A DNA stretch of 50,029 nucleotides from the NCBI GenBank assembly GCA_900540985.1, contig UQIC01000014.1, positions 1-50,029 of the forward strand. The letters are read 5' to 3'. Every line of letters starts with the position of its first letter. The first letter of the stretch is position 1. The DNA comes from an uncultured Collinsella sp. GTDB lineage: Bacteria; Actinomycetota; Coriobacteriia; Coriobacteriales; Coriobacteriaceae. This document shows, piece after piece, positions 43,133 to 50,029 of the stretch. The position numbers and the translations under genes are program-made. Under the pieces are notes generated by a model, which saw only the letters and a list, made by a program, of their open reading frames with translations, made no database searches and was not told the DNA's origin.

Positions 43133-45010
43133 ATGGAGATGGATGACAACAAGCGTAGACGGAATATGATCCTCTACGTGCTCATCGCCTTCGTCGTCTA
43201 CCTCGTGCTCTCGACCGTTCTGTTCCCCAACATCGGTCACACGCAGCAGATTACGAAGACCGATTACTCGACGTTTGTCAAAGCGCTCGATAAGAAGAGT
43301 GTCGACAAGGTCGAGTACAACACGGACGATTACTCGATTTATTACACCAAGAAGGGCGAGGACGAGAACATCGCCTATAAGACGACCGGTGTGCCGAACG
43401 ATGCGGGCTTTACCGATCGCGTGCTTGAGTCTGGCGCTTCGCTGGAGTCGGTCGTTCCCGATAAAAACTCGGGTTTGATGACCTACTACCTGCTTACGCT
43501 CATCCTTCCCATGACGATTTTCTTCCTGATCGGCTGGTGGCTCAACCGCCGCATGAAGAAGGCCATGGGTGATGACGGTCCTTCGATGAACTTTGGCGGC
43601 GGTGGACTGGGCAAGTCCGGCGCGCGCGTGATCGCCTCCAAGGACGTGGGCGTGACCTTTAAGGATGTCGCCGGCCAGGAAGAGGCCAAGGAGTCCCTCA
43701 AGGAGGTCGTCGATTTTCTGGAGAAGCCCCAGCGCTACGAGGAGATTGGCGCCAAGCTGCCGCGCGGTGCTCTCCTTGTTGGCCCTCCGGGTACCGGTAA
43801 GACCCTGCTAGCCAAGGCTGTTGCCGGCGAGGCTGGTGTTCCGTTCTTTAGCATTTCGGGTTCTGAGTTCGTCGAGATGTTCGTCGGCCGTGGCGCCGCC
43901 AAGGTGCGCGACCTCTTTAAGCAGGCCAAGGAAAAGGCCCCGTGCATTGTGTTTATCGACGAGATCGATACCATCGGCAAAAAGCGTGACGGCGGCGGCT
44001 TTAGCGGCAACGACGAGCGCGAGCAGACGCTCAATCAGTTGCTGACCGAGATGGATGGCTTCGATAACCACAAGGGTATCGTTGTCCTCGCTGCCACCAA
44101 CCGTCCCGACAGCCTCGATCCGGCCCTGCTGCGCCCCGGTCGTTTTGACCGCCGCATCCCCGTTGAGCTGCCCGATCTGACCGGCCGCAAGAACATCCTC
44201 GAGCTGCATGCCAAGAGCGTGAAGACGCAGCCGCCGATCGACCTGACCGCGATTGCCCGCGCCACGCCCGGTGCCTCGGGCGCTGACCTGGCCAATATCA
44301 TCAACGAGGGCGCCCTGCGTGCCGTCCGTGAGGGCCGCAAGCGCGCTACGCAGGACGATTTTGAGGAGTCGGTGGAGGTCGTCATCGCCGGTCAGCAGCG
44401 TAAGTCTACGGTGCTGTCCGACCACGAGAAGCAGGTCGTGTCCTACCACGAGATCGGCCATGCCATCGTTGCCGCTCGCCAGAAGGGATCTGCGCCGGTT
44501 ACCAAGATTACCATCGTGCCGCGCACGAGCGGCGCTCTGGGCTACACCATGCAGGTCGAGGAGGACGAGCGCTTCCTGACCACGCGCCAGGAGGTGTTGG
44601 ACAAGCTCGCCGTCTACTGCGGTGGACGTGCCGCCGAGGAGCTCATCTTTGGTGAGATGACGACCGGCGCGGCCAACGATATCGAGCAGGCCACCAAGCT
44701 CGCCCGTAACATGGTGACGCGCTTTGGTATGTCCGATGAGTTTGGCATGATGGCGCTCGGTACCGTCCAGAATGCGTACCTCAACCAGGACACGTCGCTC
44801 ACCTGCGCCCCCGGTACGGCCGAGCGCGTGGACGCGATTGTCGCCAAGCTGATCGAGGATGCGCACGACCGCGCCCTGCAGATCCTGAAGGAGAACAAGT
44901 TCAAGCTTCATGAGCTGGCTCGTTATCTGTACAAGAAGGAGACCATCACGGGCGAGGAGTTTATGAATCTCCTTACGCGCGAGAATCCGCTGATGCCAAA
45001 GCAGCAGTAA
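43133..45010 (+). CDS. ftsH: ATP-dependent zinc metalloprotease FtsH
   Basis: Membrane-anchored AAA+ protease for quality control. Two membrane segments (about residues 12-32 and 110-135, the second as LPMTIFFLIGWWL) flank a short extracytoplasmic domain. The AAA module has Walker A VGPPGTGKTLLAKAVAGEAG, Walker B IVFIDEIDTIG and the SRH region PALLRPGRFDRRI. The zinc motif is HEIGH (His439, Glu440, His443), a variant of the usual HEAGH that keeps the HExxH residues. About 625 residues. The ATG at 43133 has GGAG nine bases upstream; 43118 and 43139 are also in frame. Confidence 0.95.
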   Translation: MEMDDNKRRRNMILYVLIAFVVYLVLSTVLFPNIGHTQQITKTDYSTFVKALDKKSVDKVEYNTDDYSIYYTKKGEDENIAYKTTGVPNDAGFTDRVLESGASLESVVPDKNSGLMTYYLLTLILPMTIFFLIGWWLNRRMKKAMGDDGPSMNFGGGGLGKSGARVIASKDVGVTFKDVAGQEEAKESLKEVVDFLEKPQRYEEIGAKLPRGALLVGPPGTGKTLLAKAVAGEAGVPFFSISGSEFVEMFVGRGAAKVRDLFKQAKEKAPCIVFIDEIDTIGKKRDGGGFSGNDEREQTLNQLLTEMDGFDNHKGIVVLAATNRPDSLDPALLRPGRFDRRIPVELPDLTGRKNILELHAKSVKTQPPIDLTAIARATPGASGADLANIINEGALRAVREGRKRATQDDFEESVEVVIAGQQRKSTVLSDHEKQVVSYHEIGHAIVAARQKGSAPVTKITIVPRTSGALGYTMQVEEDERFLTTRQEVLDKLAVYCGGRAAEELIFGEMTTGAANDIEQATKLARNMVTRFGMSDEFGMMALGTVQNAYLNQDTSLTCAPGTAERVDAIVAKLIEDAHDRALQILKENKFKLHELARYLYKKETITGEEFMNLLTRENPLMPKQQ

Positions 45011-45031
45011 TACTAGTTGCGCAGTGTCAAT

Positions 45032-45068
45032 CGCCCCATTTGAGTGTCAAACTCAAATGGGGCGTTTT
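45032..45068 (+). terminator. Intrinsic terminator after ftsH
   Basis: A 13-bp perfect stem, 45032-45044 with 45052-45064, loop TGTCAAA, followed by TTTT. Confidence 0.88.
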
Positions 45069-45086
45069 GCGTGGGGAGAGTTGTAT

Positions 45087-45539
45087 TTGAAGATCGTGGT
45101 AAGTGCCTGTTTGATGGGCGAGAGCTGCAAGTATAACGGGCTCGATAACTACCATCGCGAGCTGGTCGAAGCGTGCGAACGCACGGGAACCGAGGTTCTG
45201 TTGGTGTGCCCCGAGGTTTTTGGCGGTCTGCCCACGCCGCGCAAGCCTTCCGAGATTGTGAACGGCGAGGTACGTAACTGCGAGGGTATCTCGGTCGATC
45301 GCGAGTTTCGCCTGGGCGCTCAACGTGCGCTCGATATGTGCGAGCAGGAGGGCGGCCCGTCCGAGATCGCTGCATGTATCTTGCAGGACCGCAGTCCCTC
45401 GTGCGGCGCGGGTCGCATCTACGACGGAACATTCAGCGGCACCCTTACGGCGGGCAACGGCGTCTTCGTTGATTTACTGCTCCGCCACGGTTATCGCGTG
45501 ATCCCGGCTAGCGAGTTCGACCCCAGCATGCTGGAGTAA
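45087..45539 (+). CDS. DUF523 family protein
   Basis: A 150-residue protein of the DUF523 family. It shows the opening VVSACLMGESCKYNG, the CPEVFGGLPTPRKPSEI segment and the later LQDRSPSCGAGRIYDGTFSG, with conserved cysteines suggesting metal or cluster binding. No function is established. The start is TTG 45087, where GGGGAGAG lies six bases upstream and the family begins; the frame extends further 5' only through the ftsH terminator. Followed by a bidirectional terminator. Confidence 0.85.
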   Translation: MKIVVSACLMGESCKYNGLDNYHRELVEACERTGTEVLLVCPEVFGGLPTPRKPSEIVNGEVRNCEGISVDREFRLGAQRALDMCEQEGGPSEIAACILQDRSPSCGAGRIYDGTFSGTLTAGNGVFVDLLLRHGYRVIPASEFDPSMLE

Positions 45540-45542
45540 TAA

Positions 45543-45581
45543 AAAACCACCACAAAGGTGCTGCTCCCTTGTGGTGGTTTT
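45543..45581. terminator. Bidirectional intrinsic terminator
   Basis: A 13-bp stem, 45543-45555 with 45569-45581 (AAAACCACCACAA with TTGTGGTGGTTTT), A-tract on one side and T-tract on the other, between convergent DUF523 and alcohol dehydrogenase genes. Confidence 0.85.
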
Positions 45582-45590
45582 GGGCTAGGC

Positions 45591-46673
45591 CTAGAGCGTG
45601 TGGCCGTAGGCGTTGGCGGCCTTGATGGCAGCGGCGAATTTCTCGTCGGTGAAGGGCTCGGGGTTTCCCTGCTTCCACTCGTTGGTGGCGTGCGCGTACT
45701 CGCACAGGGCAGGGATGTCGGCCTCGGAAAGCCCGACCTGCTCAAGCGTCACGGGCAGGCCCATCTGCTTGTTAAAGGCGGCGTAGCGCTCAAGGTTCTC
45801 GGTATCGCCCGTATAGGCGAACAGCACGAGCACGCCCAGGCTCACGACTTCGCCGTGCAGGTAGGTGCCCTCGCGCGGAATGCTGCATGTGGCGTTGTAG
45901 AATGCGTGCGCCACGCTCGAGTTGTAGTAGTAATCGTTCTGGTTCGTCAGGTTCGAGACATAGCCCGTGTTGACCACGATGTCGAGTGCGATTTGCTTGA
46001 CGGCCTCGGTCGACTGGTCCTGGCGCACGTCCTCAAGACCCTGCACGCCATAGGTAAATAGCGGCTCGGAGCAGGTGTGGGCGAGCGCCAGGCCAAGACC
46101 GGCGGTGTGCTCCAAGTTTCCGGCGCTCGTGGCGTACTCGACTTCGGGCTGCTTGGACAGGGCATCGCCCACGCCGGCCCAGAAGTACTCCGCCGGAGCC
46201 TCGGCGATGATCTTGGGATTGATGAAGATGTGCGCGGGGCGGTTGGGGTACGAATAGCCCTCGAGCGAGCCGTCGTCGTTGTAGACAACGGCAATGGCGG
46301 TCGCGGCCGAGCAATTGGAGCAGATCGTCGGCACGGTAAAGACGATCTTCTTGAGCTCGATGGCCGCAGTCTTGACGGTATCGAGCGCCTTACCGCCGCC
46401 ACAGGCAATGAGCACGTCGGCTTCCTGGCAGGCAGGGAAGTTTACGACCTTGGCGATATTGTCGCGCGTACTGTTGGTACCGTAGACGCGCGTCTCCAGA
46501 ATCTCGACGTCGGTACCTGCCAGCGCAGCTTCGATACCGGGAAGTGCTGCGGCAAGTGCTCGCTTACCACCGATGATGGCGACCTTGGTCGCTCCGTATT
46601 CGGCCAGCGCGCCGGGCAGCTCGTCAAAGCAATCCTCGCCGACGGTGTAGTCGCTCATTCCAATCGTGCGCAT
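45591..46673 (-). CDS. Iron-type alcohol dehydrogenase, glycerol dehydrogenase-like
   Basis: A 360-residue NAD(P)-dependent oxidoreductase of the Fe-ADH/GldA superfamily. The cofactor-binding CGGGKALDTVKTAA and PTICSNCSAATAIAVVYNDDG are in the N-terminal domain. The predicted metal ligands are Asp170 (GVGDALSK), His256 (SVAHAFYN) and His273 (LHGEVVSLG), spaced as in glycerol dehydrogenase. Where GldA has STDAP in the substrate pocket this protein has SNCSA, so glycerol may not be the substrate. ATG 46673 has AGAAGG upstream. It is a single minus-strand gene, divergent from ileS. Confidence 0.83.
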   Translation of the reverse strand: MRTIGMSDYTVGEDCFDELPGALAEYGATKVAIIGGKRALAAALPGIEAALAGTDVEILETRVYGTNSTRDNIAKVVNFPACQEADVLIACGGGKALDTVKTAAIELKKIVFTVPTICSNCSAATAIAVVYNDDGSLEGYSYPNRPAHIFINPKIIAEAPAEYFWAGVGDALSKQPEVEYATSAGNLEHTAGLGLALAHTCSEPLFTYGVQGLEDVRQDQSTEAVKQIALDIVVNTGYVSNLTNQNDYYYNSSVAHAFYNATCSIPREGTYLHGEVVSLGVLVLFAYTGDTENLERYAAFNKQMGLPVTLEQVGLSEADIPALCEYAHATNEWKQGNPEPFTDEKFAAAIKAANAYGHTL

Positions 46674-46794
46674 AGCAACCTTCTTTCGTTCGGTAGAGTG
46701 CTTTCAGGTATTTTGCTCCTAGAGAAGGGCTGTAATAGCGAGAAATTCCGAACGTATAAAACCAGTGTTGAGGGTTTTTCGCCGTCGCGGAACG

Positions 46795-46803
46795 TGCTAG
46801 GAT
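46795..46803 (+). promoter_or_regulatory. Possible extended -10 promoter of the ileS leader
   Basis: TGCTAGGAT at 46795-46803 fits an extended -10; transcription would start near 46810, just before the T-box begins. No clear -35. Confidence 0.45.
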
Positions 46804-46817
46804 ACTCCGCATAAGCG

Positions 46818-47117
46818 TTGATGGGGACGAGTAGTCGGCCGTCCGCATGCTACAGAGAGCGGGGAGCGCTGAGAACCCGTGCATGCGACCGATGAAAATC
46901 ACCCCGGAGCTGCGGTCCCAACGGACGCGCCGCATGGGCACGTCTTAGTAGATATCGCCGAGATGGTCGTCGATACAGGCCAGCCGAGTAACGGATGCGA
47001 GCGCGCGATTACGCGGGCGAGGGCATCTAAGCTGGGTGGTTAAGCGAAGAGCTTTTGCGGGCGTACAGCCCGTTTTTGTGGCGCTTCGTCCCAGCTTGCA
47101 GGGACGGGCGCCTTTTT
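46818..47117 (+). promoter_or_regulatory. T-box riboswitch (tRNA-Ile sensing) controlling ileS
   Basis: A T-box leader that reads uncharged tRNA. Stem I opens with TTGATGGGGACGAGTAGT and contains AGAGAGC and GCTGAGAAC. The specifier loop holds ATC at 46898-46900 (Ile), followed by A. The antiterminator pairs GCTGGG (47031-47036) with CCCAGC (47090-47095) and AAGCG (47042-47046) with CGCTT (47082-47086), leaving the bulge TGGT (47037-47040) to pair with the tRNA ACCA end. The competing terminator pairs 47080-47092 with 47101-47112 (one bulged base) and ends in TTTTT at 47113-47117. Control is therefore by transcription attenuation. This explains most of the 487-base gap before ileS. Confidence 0.92.
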
Positions 47118-47160
47118 GGTGCCCAACGGGCGTGCGCGCCCACGACATGAAAGGGGTACC

Positions 47161-49962
47161 GTGGCAAACGAGTACAAGCAGACGATGAATCTGCCCAAGA
47201 CCGGTTTTCCCATGCGTGCCGGTCTTTCCAAGTCCGAGCCCAAGCGACTCAAGGACTGGCAGGACAACAAGGTCTACGAGCAGGTTCTGAAGAAGAACGA
47301 GGGTCACAAGAAGTTCGTGCTGCACGACGGCCCTCCGTACGCCAACGGTCCGATCCACATCGGCCACGCCATGAACAAGATCTCCAAGGACATGATCAAC
47401 CGCTACTGGATGATGCAGGGCTATGAGGTTCCCTATGTCCCCGGTTGGGACTGCCACGGCCAGCCGATCGAGCATAAGGTCGAGGAGAAGCTCGGCACCG
47501 AGAAGTTCAACCAGACCCCCACGGCCAAGATTCGCGAGCTCTGCAATGAGTTCGCTGTCGAGAACATCGAGCTGCAGAAGGCCGGCTTCCGTCGTCTGGG
47601 CGTGCTCGGCGACTGGGACAACCCCTATCTGACGCTCTATCACCAGCACGATGCCGCCGACATCGAGGTCTTCAAGGCCATGTTCGATAAGGGCATGATC
47701 TATCGCGGCCACAAGCCGGTTCACTGGTGCAAGCACTGCCACACCGCGCTGGCCGAGGCTGAGATCGAGTACTCCGACGAGACGAGCCCCTCCATCTTCG
47801 TGCGCTTTGAGATGACCTCCAAGCCCGCCGGCCTCGAGAACTTCGACGGCCCGGTCGACTTTATCATCTGGACGACCACGCCGTGGACCATCCCCTCTGA
47901 CCAGGCCGTTTCCCTTAAGCCCGGCGCCGCCTATGTCGCCGTTGAGCACGATGGCCGTGCCGAGGTCATGCTCGAGGACCTGGCTCCCAAGTGCTGCGAG
48001 GAGTTTGGCTGGGAGTACACCCCGGTCATGGTCGACGGCGAGCCCTATGTGGTTCCCGCCGAGACGTTCCACCACATCCACTACAAGCAGCCGATCTTTG
48101 ACGGTGTTGAGGGCGTGGCGCTCCTGGCCGACTACGTCGGTGTCGATGACGGTACCGGTATCGTCCACAACTCGCCCGGCCACGGCGTCGACGACTACTT
48201 CGCCTGCCTCAAGGAAGGCATCACCGACATCTGCATGCCGGTCGATGACGACGGCAAGTTCTACACCGGCGAGGAGTTTGGCACCGGTGGTCCCTTCAGC
48301 GGTATGGATACCGATGAGGCCAACCCGCATATCATCGAGTTCCTGCGCGAGCGCGGCACCCTGGTTCTCGAGAAGAAGATCACGCACAGCTATCCGCACT
48401 GCTGGCGCTGCAAGCACCCGGTGCTCTTCCGTGCCACCGACCAGTGGTTTGTCTCGATGGACAAGACCGGTTTGCGCGAGCAGGCTGGCAAAGAGGTCCG
48501 TGAGAACGTCAAGTGGTATCCGGCCCACGCGGCCAACCGCATCGGCGCCATGGTCGAGCAGCGTCCCGACTGGTGCATCAGCCGTCAGCGCAACTGGGGC
48601 GTGCCTATCCCCAGCTACACCTGCGCCGACTGCGGCGAGAAGGTCATGAACGACGCTACGCTCGACGCCGTCATCAAGCTCTTCCACGAGAAAGGCTCTG
48701 ACGCCTGGTTCACCGACGCTCCCGAGAGCTACCTGGGCGAGGCCTGCGTCTGCCCCAAGTGCGGTGGCCATCACCTCAAGGCCGATAAGGACATCCTCGA
48801 CGTGTGGTGGGACTCCGGCGTCTCCTGGAAGGCCGTCTGCGAGTATCGCCCCGAGCTGGAGTACCCGGCGGATGTGTACCTCGAGGGCTCCGACCAGCAC
48901 CGCGGTTGGTTCCAGAGCTCGCTGCTCACCTCGGTGGGTGCCAACGGCCACGCTCCGTACAAGGCAGTCGTCTCGCAGGGCTTCACGCTCGACGGCCAGG
49001 GCCGCAAGATGTCCAAGTCGCTCGGCAACGTCATCGACCCCAACAAGGTCTGTGACGAGATGGGCGCCGACATCATCCGCCTGTGGGTCGCCTCGGTCGA
49101 CACCAGCTCTGACGTTTCCATCGACCACGAGATTCTCGCCCGTACGTCCGATGCCTACCGTCGTTTCCGCAACACGTTGCGCTTCCTGCTCTCCGAGCTC
49201 GAGGGCCAGTTTGAGCTCGAGACCGACGGCGTCGCCTTTGCCGACCTGCTGCCGCTCGACAAGCTCATGGTTGCCCGTCTGACCCAGGTCCAGGCCGAGG
49301 TCGACGACGCCTACGCCAGCTACGAGTTCCCGCGCGCCTACCGTGCACTCTATGACTTCGTGGTTACCGAGCTTTCCAACGTGTACCTCGACGCCCTGAA
49401 GGACCGTCTGTACTGCGAGAAGCCCGGCTCGCTCGAGCGCCGCAGCGCCCAGACCGTGCTTGCCGAGCTCTTCTCGATGCTCATGCGCGACCTGCAGCCG
49501 ATCCTGTCCTACACGGTCGACGAGGCCATGGCCTATGCGCCCGCCGGCTGCGTCGATCACCAGAAGTACGCCGCGCTGCTCGATTGGTACAAGTCGCCCA
49601 TTACTGTCGACGAGGCCAATGAGTTTGAGGGCGTGCTCGAGGCTTCGCTCGAGCTTCGTAGCGCCGTGACCAAGGCCCTTGAGGATGCCCGCTCCGCCGG
49701 CACCTTCACTAAGAGCCAGCAGGTCCGCGTCAAGGCGGTCGTTCCCGCCGAGATGTACGCGCTGCTGACCGGCGACAAGGCCGTCGACCTGGCCGAGTTC
49801 TACATCGTCTCTGATGTTGAGCTGACCCAGGGCGAGGAGCTTTCCGTTGCCATCGAGGCTGCCGAGGGCGAGTGCTGCGACCGTTGCTGGAACTACCGCA
49901 CCACCGTCGGCGAGTACAACGGCCACGCGCATATTTGCAAGCGCTGCGCCGACGCTTTGTAG
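47161..49962 (+). CDS. ileS: Isoleucyl-tRNA synthetase
   Basis: Charges tRNA-Ile; class Ia synthetase. The HIGH-type motif is PPYANGPIHIGHAMNK (from about residue 59), the KMSKS motif is GRKMSKSLGN (about residue 617), and the editing domain lies between. The C-terminus carries the bacterial-type zinc site CCDRCWNY...HICKRC. 933 residues, the normal size. GTG 47161 has GAAAGGGG at 47148-47155. The upstream T-box with an isoleucine specifier supports the assignment and shows that expression rises when tRNA-Ile is uncharged. Confidence 0.97.
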   Translation: MANEYKQTMNLPKTGFPMRAGLSKSEPKRLKDWQDNKVYEQVLKKNEGHKKFVLHDGPPYANGPIHIGHAMNKISKDMINRYWMMQGYEVPYVPGWDCHGQPIEHKVEEKLGTEKFNQTPTAKIRELCNEFAVENIELQKAGFRRLGVLGDWDNPYLTLYHQHDAADIEVFKAMFDKGMIYRGHKPVHWCKHCHTALAEAEIEYSDETSPSIFVRFEMTSKPAGLENFDGPVDFIIWTTTPWTIPSDQAVSLKPGAAYVAVEHDGRAEVMLEDLAPKCCEEFGWEYTPVMVDGEPYVVPAETFHHIHYKQPIFDGVEGVALLADYVGVDDGTGIVHNSPGHGVDDYFACLKEGITDICMPVDDDGKFYTGEEFGTGGPFSGMDTDEANPHIIEFLRERGTLVLEKKITHSYPHCWRCKHPVLFRATDQWFVSMDKTGLREQAGKEVRENVKWYPAHAANRIGAMVEQRPDWCISRQRNWGVPIPSYTCADCGEKVMNDATLDAVIKLFHEKGSDAWFTDAPESYLGEACVCPKCGGHHLKADKDILDVWWDSGVSWKAVCEYRPELEYPADVYLEGSDQHRGWFQSSLLTSVGANGHAPYKAVVSQGFTLDGQGRKMSKSLGNVIDPNKVCDEMGADIIRLWVASVDTSSDVSIDHEILARTSDAYRRFRNTLRFLLSELEGQFELETDGVAFADLLPLDKLMVARLTQVQAEVDDAYASYEFPRAYRALYDFVVTELSNVYLDALKDRLYCEKPGSLERRSAQTVLAELFSMLMRDLQPILSYTVDEAMAYAPAGCVDHQKYAALLDWYKSPITVDEANEFEGVLEASLELRSAVTKALEDARSAGTFTKSQQVRVKAVVPAEMYALLTGDKAVDLAEFYIVSDVELTQGEELSVAIEAAEGECCDRCWNYRTTVGEYNGHAHICKRCADAL

Positions 49963-49992
49963 GTTACGGCGTTCCTAGAACGCCGTAACCTA
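49960..49992. repeat. 15-bp perfect inverted repeat covering the ileS stop codon
   Basis: TAGGTTACGGCGTTC (49960-49974) is the exact inverse complement of 49978-49992 around a CTA loop. It begins with the ileS stop TAG and lacks a T-run, so it is a weak terminator at best. Confidence 0.8.
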
Positions 49993-50029
49993 CCGACGCT
50001 GCAAACGCCCCTAAGCGGCAATCTGACGT

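Noticed and set aside
46945..49932. A 995-codon open frame on the minus strand opposite ileS
   Set aside because: It mirrors the synthetase codon by codon, has no family motif and arises from the strong third-position GC bias. The same applies to minus-strand frames opposite leuS (7670-10492), infB (12523-15147), nusA (11196-12509), guaB (6018-7664) and ffh (36328-37632).

Overview
The window is a dense, GC-rich stretch of bacterial chromosome, almost entirely core information-processing and housekeeping genes. It contains no insertion sequence, prophage, CRISPR array or rRNA. I infer a member of the Coriobacteriia, most like Collinsella: low-redundancy actinobacterial gene order (coaD - SepIVA-like protein - YceD - rpmF - plsX - acpP - rnc - smc - ftsY - ffh), a sucrose PTS typical of gut saccharolytic bacteria, and a T-box-controlled ileS. 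There is no rRNA to confirm this, so the assignment is inference from gene content and order.

Layout. (1) 142-4356: sucrose module. A LacI-type repressor, a sucrose-type PTS EIIBC and a GH32 sucrose-6-phosphate hydrolase, with two identical LacI-type operators in front of the transporter. (2) 4453-7628: a degenerate cystathionine-synthase-like protein that lacks the PLP lysine, a convergent stand-alone ModE-type winged helix protein, and guaB. (3) 7892-10468: leuS, preceded by a 29-bp inverted repeat. (4) 10727-20787: a translation/transcription run rimP-nusA-infB-rbfA-nrnA-truB-ribF-dnaG with many 4-8 nt overlaps, entered through a clear promoter followed at once by an intrinsic-terminator hairpin (probable attenuator). 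(5) 20898-22516: rpoD and tRNA-Asn. (6) 22712-28088: asp23/gls24 - fakA - recG - rsmD - coaD. (7) 28157-37605: SepIVA-like - yceD - rpmF - plsX - acpP - rnc - smc - ftsY - ffh, combining cell envelope, lipid synthesis, RNA processing, chromosome condensation and protein targeting. (8) 37726-40033: a minus-strand HTH-NifX-metal-tail protein, then thyA and folA. (9) 40143-46673: TrmH-type methyltransferase, MATE exporter, corrinoid adenosyltransferase (minus), ftsH, DUF523 and an iron-type alcohol dehydrogenase (minus). (10) 46818-49962: a complete transcriptional T-box leader with an ATC specifier, and ileS.

The most notable signals are: the HTH-NifX fusion at 37726-38490, which carries a 9-nt perfect Shine-Dalgarno for an internal start at the NifX domain, a 35-residue tail with 12 His and 6 Cys, and two copies of a TGACATATGTCA-like operator around its promoter; a zinc-knuckle-like tail on NusA where the usual ylxR gene is missing; active-site substitutions in the PLP protein (Arg for Lys), RNase III (Asn for Asp) and ACP (NSL for DSL); and a set of long intergenic palindromes, several of which share the core AAGAACGYCCC.

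Coding starts were chosen by Shine-Dalgarno spacing and family N-termini; where two starts are possible the entry says so. Intergenic stretches not listed are under 300 bases and I saw nothing supportable in them. The first 141 bases hold no gene I can call; a stop codon at 45-47 could end a gene lying upstream of the window.
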